From: an uncultured Clostridia bacterium
GTDB lineage: Bacteria > Bacillota > Clostridia > HGM11514
Direction: 5' to 3'
NCBI GenBank assembly: GCA_902478725.1
Contig: CABSMD010000004.1
Location: 1 to 39,964, forward strand
Length of the DNA stretch: 39,964 nt
Position 1 is the stretch's first letter. Every line of letters starts with the position of its first letter. Both the position numbers and the translations under genes were made by a program. Below the pieces are notes generated by a model. It saw nothing but the letters and a program-made list of their open reading frames with translations. It ran no database searches and was not told where the DNA came from. Shown here piece after piece: positions 37,530 through 39,964 of the stretch.

Positions 37530-39470
37530 TTATCCGTCTATCTCATCCAGCTCCCGCAGCCAAACCGCCGCCGTGGCGTCGCTCGGCATCCGCCAGTCGC
37601 CGCGCGGGGACAGGGCGGTGGAACCGACCTTCGGTCCGTCCGGCAGGCAGGAACGCTTGAACTGCTGGGCAAAAAACCGGCGATAGAATACCTTTTCCCA
37701 CGAAAGGATCACGCCGCGCCCGTACTGTCCCGCAAAGGCATATTCCGCCAGCCGCAATACCTTGCGCGGCGGGAAGGCCCAGCGTATCCCATAATATAGA
37801 AAGAAATCGTGCAGCTCATAGGGACCGACGATATCCTCGGTCTTTTGGCTGATCTCCCCGTCCGCCGCGGGCAGGAGCTCGGGGCTTACGGGGGTGTCCA
37901 GAATGTCCTTCAAAACGGTGCGCAGCGTTCCTTCTCCCGCTTGCTCCGCTTCGTGCGATACCAGGTAGCGCACCAGCGTTTTGGGCACCGAGGCGTTCAC
38001 GCCGTACATCGACATATGGTCGCCGTTGTAGGTCGCCCAGCCGAGCGCAAGCTCGGAGAGGTCGCCCGTCCCGACCACCAATCCGCCGGACTGGTTGGCC
38101 ATATCCATCAACACCTGTGTGCGCTCCCGCGCCTGCGCGTTTTCATAGGTTACATCGCGGCTGTTCTCGTCCTGTCCGATGTCGGCAAAATGCCGCCGCA
38201 CCGAATCCGTGATTTCGACCCGGCGCAGGGTCACGCCCAGGGCGTTTGAAAGGGACTCGGCATTGCGAAGCGTCCGCCCGGTGGTACCGAAGCAGGGCAT
38301 GGTCACCGCCCAGATGTCGGTGCGGGGACGGCCCAGCAAATCCATCGCCCGCGCGGTTACAAGCAGGGCGAGGGCGGAATCCAGCCCGCCGGAAATCCCG
38401 ACCACCACCGTCTTTGCGTGGGAATGTGCCAGCCGCTTTTTAAGTCCGTGCGACTGGATGTCCAAAATATCCTCACAGCACTTCGTCCGCTGCTCGTGGG
38501 CAGCCGGGATAAACGGCGTGGGGCTGACGGTGCGGGTAAGCGTGGTTTCCCGCAGCGGGATGGAAAATGGGATTTGCTGATAGCCCGCGGGGTTTGCCGC
38601 CGGGAACTCGGTCATGCGCCGCCGTTCACCCGCCAGCCGGTGCAGGTCGAGCTCGCTCATGGCAAGGCCGGTGGTATAGCGCACGCTCTCGGCCAAAACC
38701 ACGCCGTTCTCCGCAACCATGTTCTGGCCGGAGAATACCATGTCGGTGGTGGATTCCCCCTCGCCCGCGTTGGCGTAGACATAGCCGCACACAAGACGTG
38801 CCGATTGTCCCCTGACCAGGTCGCGGCGGTAGCTCTCCTTGCCGATCACCTCGTTGCTGGCGGACAGGTTGGCGACCACCGAAGCGCCCGCCTGCACCAG
38901 GCTCACCGATGGCGGGCAGACCGACCACAGGTCCTCGCAGATCTCGATTCCCGTAATCCATTCGGGCATCTCCTCGCAGCGAAACAGCAGCTTTGCCCCA
39001 AACGGAACCTCCATACCTCCCGGTGCGGCGCTGCGTGTTTGCACATCACCAAGCTGTACCGTGCTTATGTCCTGCGGCGCGGGCGCGTACTGCCGCCGTT
39101 CGTAAAACTCACCGTAGGTCGGCAGATGGGTCTTTGGCACCACGCCCAGCACCCGCCCGTCCAGACAAACCGCCGCGCAGTTATAGAGCTTCCCGCCGTG
39201 GCGAACCGGCAGCCCTACCGCCGCCAGAATTCCCTGCGCCGCCCGCGCGACCTCAAACAGCGCTTCCTCCGCCGCGTCCAGCAACGTGCTTTGAAAAAAC
39301 AGGTCGCCGCAGGTGTAGCCGGTAAGGCACAGCTCCGGAAAGGCCACAAATACCGCGCCCGCCTGCTTCGCTTCCTGCACCAGCGCATTCACCTGCCCCG
39401 CGTTGTAGGCGCAGTCGCCTACCCTGATCTGCGGCGTTGCTGCCGCCACTTTGATAAAACCGTCCCGCAT
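37530..39470 (-). CDS. nadE: Glutamine-dependent NAD+ synthetase
   Basis: A 646-residue bifunctional enzyme of the last step of NAD synthesis: it makes NAD from deamido-NAD, ATP and glutamine. The N-terminal nitrilase-type glutaminase has its catalytic triad: Glu46 (FPELCLTGYTCGDL), Lys near 113 (VPKTHLPTYGEFYERRQ) and Cys near 175 (GIEICEDLW). The C-terminal synthetase has the P-loop SGGLDSALAL near 360 and GTGDLSELALGW. Length and order are normal for the two-domain form. ATG has GGGGGGAG upstream. The downstream amidohydrolase probably shares its transcript. Confidence 0.95.
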   Translation of the reverse strand: MRDGFIKVAAATPQIRVGDCAYNAGQVNALVQEAKQAGAVFVAFPELCLTGYTCGDLFFQSTLLDAAEEALFEVARAAQGILAAVGLPVRHGGKLYNCAAVCLDGRVLGVVPKTHLPTYGEFYERRQYAPAPQDISTVQLGDVQTRSAAPGGMEVPFGAKLLFRCEEMPEWITGIEICEDLWSVCPPSVSLVQAGASVVANLSASNEVIGKESYRRDLVRGQSARLVCGYVYANAGEGESTTDMVFSGQNMVAENGVVLAESVRYTTGLAMSELDLHRLAGERRRMTEFPAANPAGYQQIPFSIPLRETTLTRTVSPTPFIPAAHEQRTKCCEDILDIQSHGLKKRLAHSHAKTVVVGISGGLDSALALLVTARAMDLLGRPRTDIWAVTMPCFGTTGRTLRNAESLSNALGVTLRRVEITDSVRRHFADIGQDENSRDVTYENAQARERTQVLMDMANQSGGLVVGTGDLSELALGWATYNGDHMSMYGVNASVPKTLVRYLVSHEAEQAGEGTLRTVLKDILDTPVSPELLPAADGEISQKTEDIVGPYELHDFFLYYGIRWAFPPRKVLRLAEYAFAGQYGRGVILSWEKVFYRRFFAQQFKRSCLPDGPKVGSTALSPRGDWRMPSDATAAVWLRELDEIDG

Positions 39471-39501
39471 GGTATTCTCCCCCCGCTTTTTTACTATGGA
39501 A

Positions 39502-39743
39502 AAGGGGAAATCGATGATTTCCCCTCAGACTGTCGAAAAACTTCGTTTTCCGACAGGTATTCGGATTTGTTCGTTCGCACCTCGCGCAAGCCACTGCGTG
39601 GCTCACACTCGCAAATCCGCAAGGAATGGGCAAATGCCGGCACATGTCCGTCCTTGCCCATACATTCCATTTAAGGGGGCGTTCGCCCCCTTAACAACCC
39701 CGTCTTTATCGGCACGGTCAAGGGGAAATCGATGATTTCCCCT
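39502..39743. repeat. Copy 2 of the structured repeat, flanked by a different duplicated terminator hairpin
   Basis: Two identical 24-base hairpins (39502-39525 and 39720-39743; arms AAGGGGAAATC and GATTTCCCCT) enclose a core at 39526-39701 nearly identical to 8033-8207. The hairpin sequence is unrelated to that of copy 1. Joining the left flank of the first hairpin to the right flank of the second gives a longer perfect stem (AAAGGGGAAATC with GATTTCCCCTTT), the expected empty site: a terminator for the minus-strand nifU-like gene. The core differs from copy 1 by scattered substitutions and a few single-base indels. Confidence 0.85.
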
Positions 39744-39781
39744 TTGTACGTTTTTCTTTCATTTACCGCGTGTTTGCCCGC

Positions 39782-39964
39782 CTACTCTCCACAGTCACAG
39801 CTTTTGCAGCAGCCATCACAGGCGTGCCCGTTGGGGATGTCGATCCCCTGGCGTTTATAGTAATCGGTGATCGCAGCGCGCACCGCCTCCTCCGCCAGCA
39901 GCGAGCAGTGCATCTTTACCGGCGGCAGGCCGTCGAGCGCATCGGCAACCGCTTTATTGGAAAG
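39782..39964 (-). CDS. Fe-S cluster assembly scaffold protein, NifU/IscU-type (C-terminal part)
   Basis: The last 60 codons of a gene that starts beyond the window. KMHCSLLAEEAVRAAITDYY matches the final conserved Cys (HCSxLAEEA) of IscU/NifU-type scaffolds, on which iron-sulfur clusters are built. After this comes a Cys-rich tail (HACDGCCKSCDCGE), seen in clostridial members, which could bind iron or zinc. The stop TAG is at 39782-39784. Its terminator appears to be interrupted by the repeat at 39502-39743. Confidence 0.85.
   Translation of the reverse strand, partial: LSNKAVADALDGLPPVKMHCSLLAEEAVRAAITDYYKRQGIDIPNGHACDGCCKSCDCGE

Noticed and set aside
38418..39674. 418-codon plus-strand open frame
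   Set aside because: Antisense to nadE, whose catalytic residues are all seen.

Overview
The window looks like chromosomal DNA of a low-to-moderate GC, spore-forming Firmicute of the Clostridia, most like the Oscillospiraceae (gut ruminococcal) group. This is inferred from SLH-anchored secreted proteins, BclA-like collagen proteins, PadR/DUF1700/DUF4097 and YtrA-type GntR/ABC operons, DUF6809 and Lin1244-type phage remnants, and Clostridia-style promoters and terminators. No rRNA, tRNA or CRISPR array was seen.

Layout. 0-7 kb: a small membrane protein, an SLH-bearing M13 metallopeptidase (-), an orphan sugar-type solute-binding lipoprotein (+), and a divergent MATE exporter/AraC regulator pair. 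7.1-10.5 kb: phage-like accessory genes (zinc ribbon, Lin1244-type protein, HD phosphohydrolase, Myb/SANT-like DNA-binding protein, RinA/ArpU-like sigma-region-4 protein, XRE regulator). 10.5-13.7 kb: a GH109-type NAD-dependent glycosidase/oxidoreductase followed by a GH3 N-acetylhexosaminidase-type enzyme, plausibly for amino-sugar glycans. 13.8-14.5 kb: a DUF6809 gene broken by one in-frame stop, and a short ribbon-helix-helix protein with candidate operators on its own promoter. 14.6-17.1 kb: two collagen-like proteins with matching leaders and candidate SigK-type promoters. 17.2-23.2 kb: PadR-DUF1700-DUF4097 (+), an ECF sigma/anti-sigma/membrane protein operon (-), and a GntR-ABC-permease operon (+). 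23.3-27.4 kb: a helical protein, a second Myb/SANT-like gene with two divergent XRE regulators, an atypical Fe/Mn superoxide dismutase, and a third small XRE module. 27.4-36.7 kb: a 2347-residue SLH-anchored parallel beta-helix (GH141-like) protein and a divergent AraC-GyrI-like-GNAT operon. 36.7-40 kb: amidohydrolase and nadE (-), then the 3' end of a nifU/iscU-type gene cut by the window edge.

The most unusual signal is a structured repeat of about 175 bp present twice (8.0-8.25 kb and 39.5-39.75 kb). Each copy lies between two exact 24-bp copies of a transcription-terminator hairpin. The hairpin differs between the two places, so each looks like a local target duplicated around the same element. 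In both cases the upstream gene lies on the minus strand and the outermost hairpin retains the U-tract. This suggests a small, terminator-targeting, non-autonomous mobile element, or a structured 3'-UTR module. A second strong signal is regulatory: the divergent XRE pair at 25.1 kb has three GTCA-N7-TGAC operators centred exactly 42 bp apart and placed on two back-to-back promoters, resembling a compact phage-type switch.
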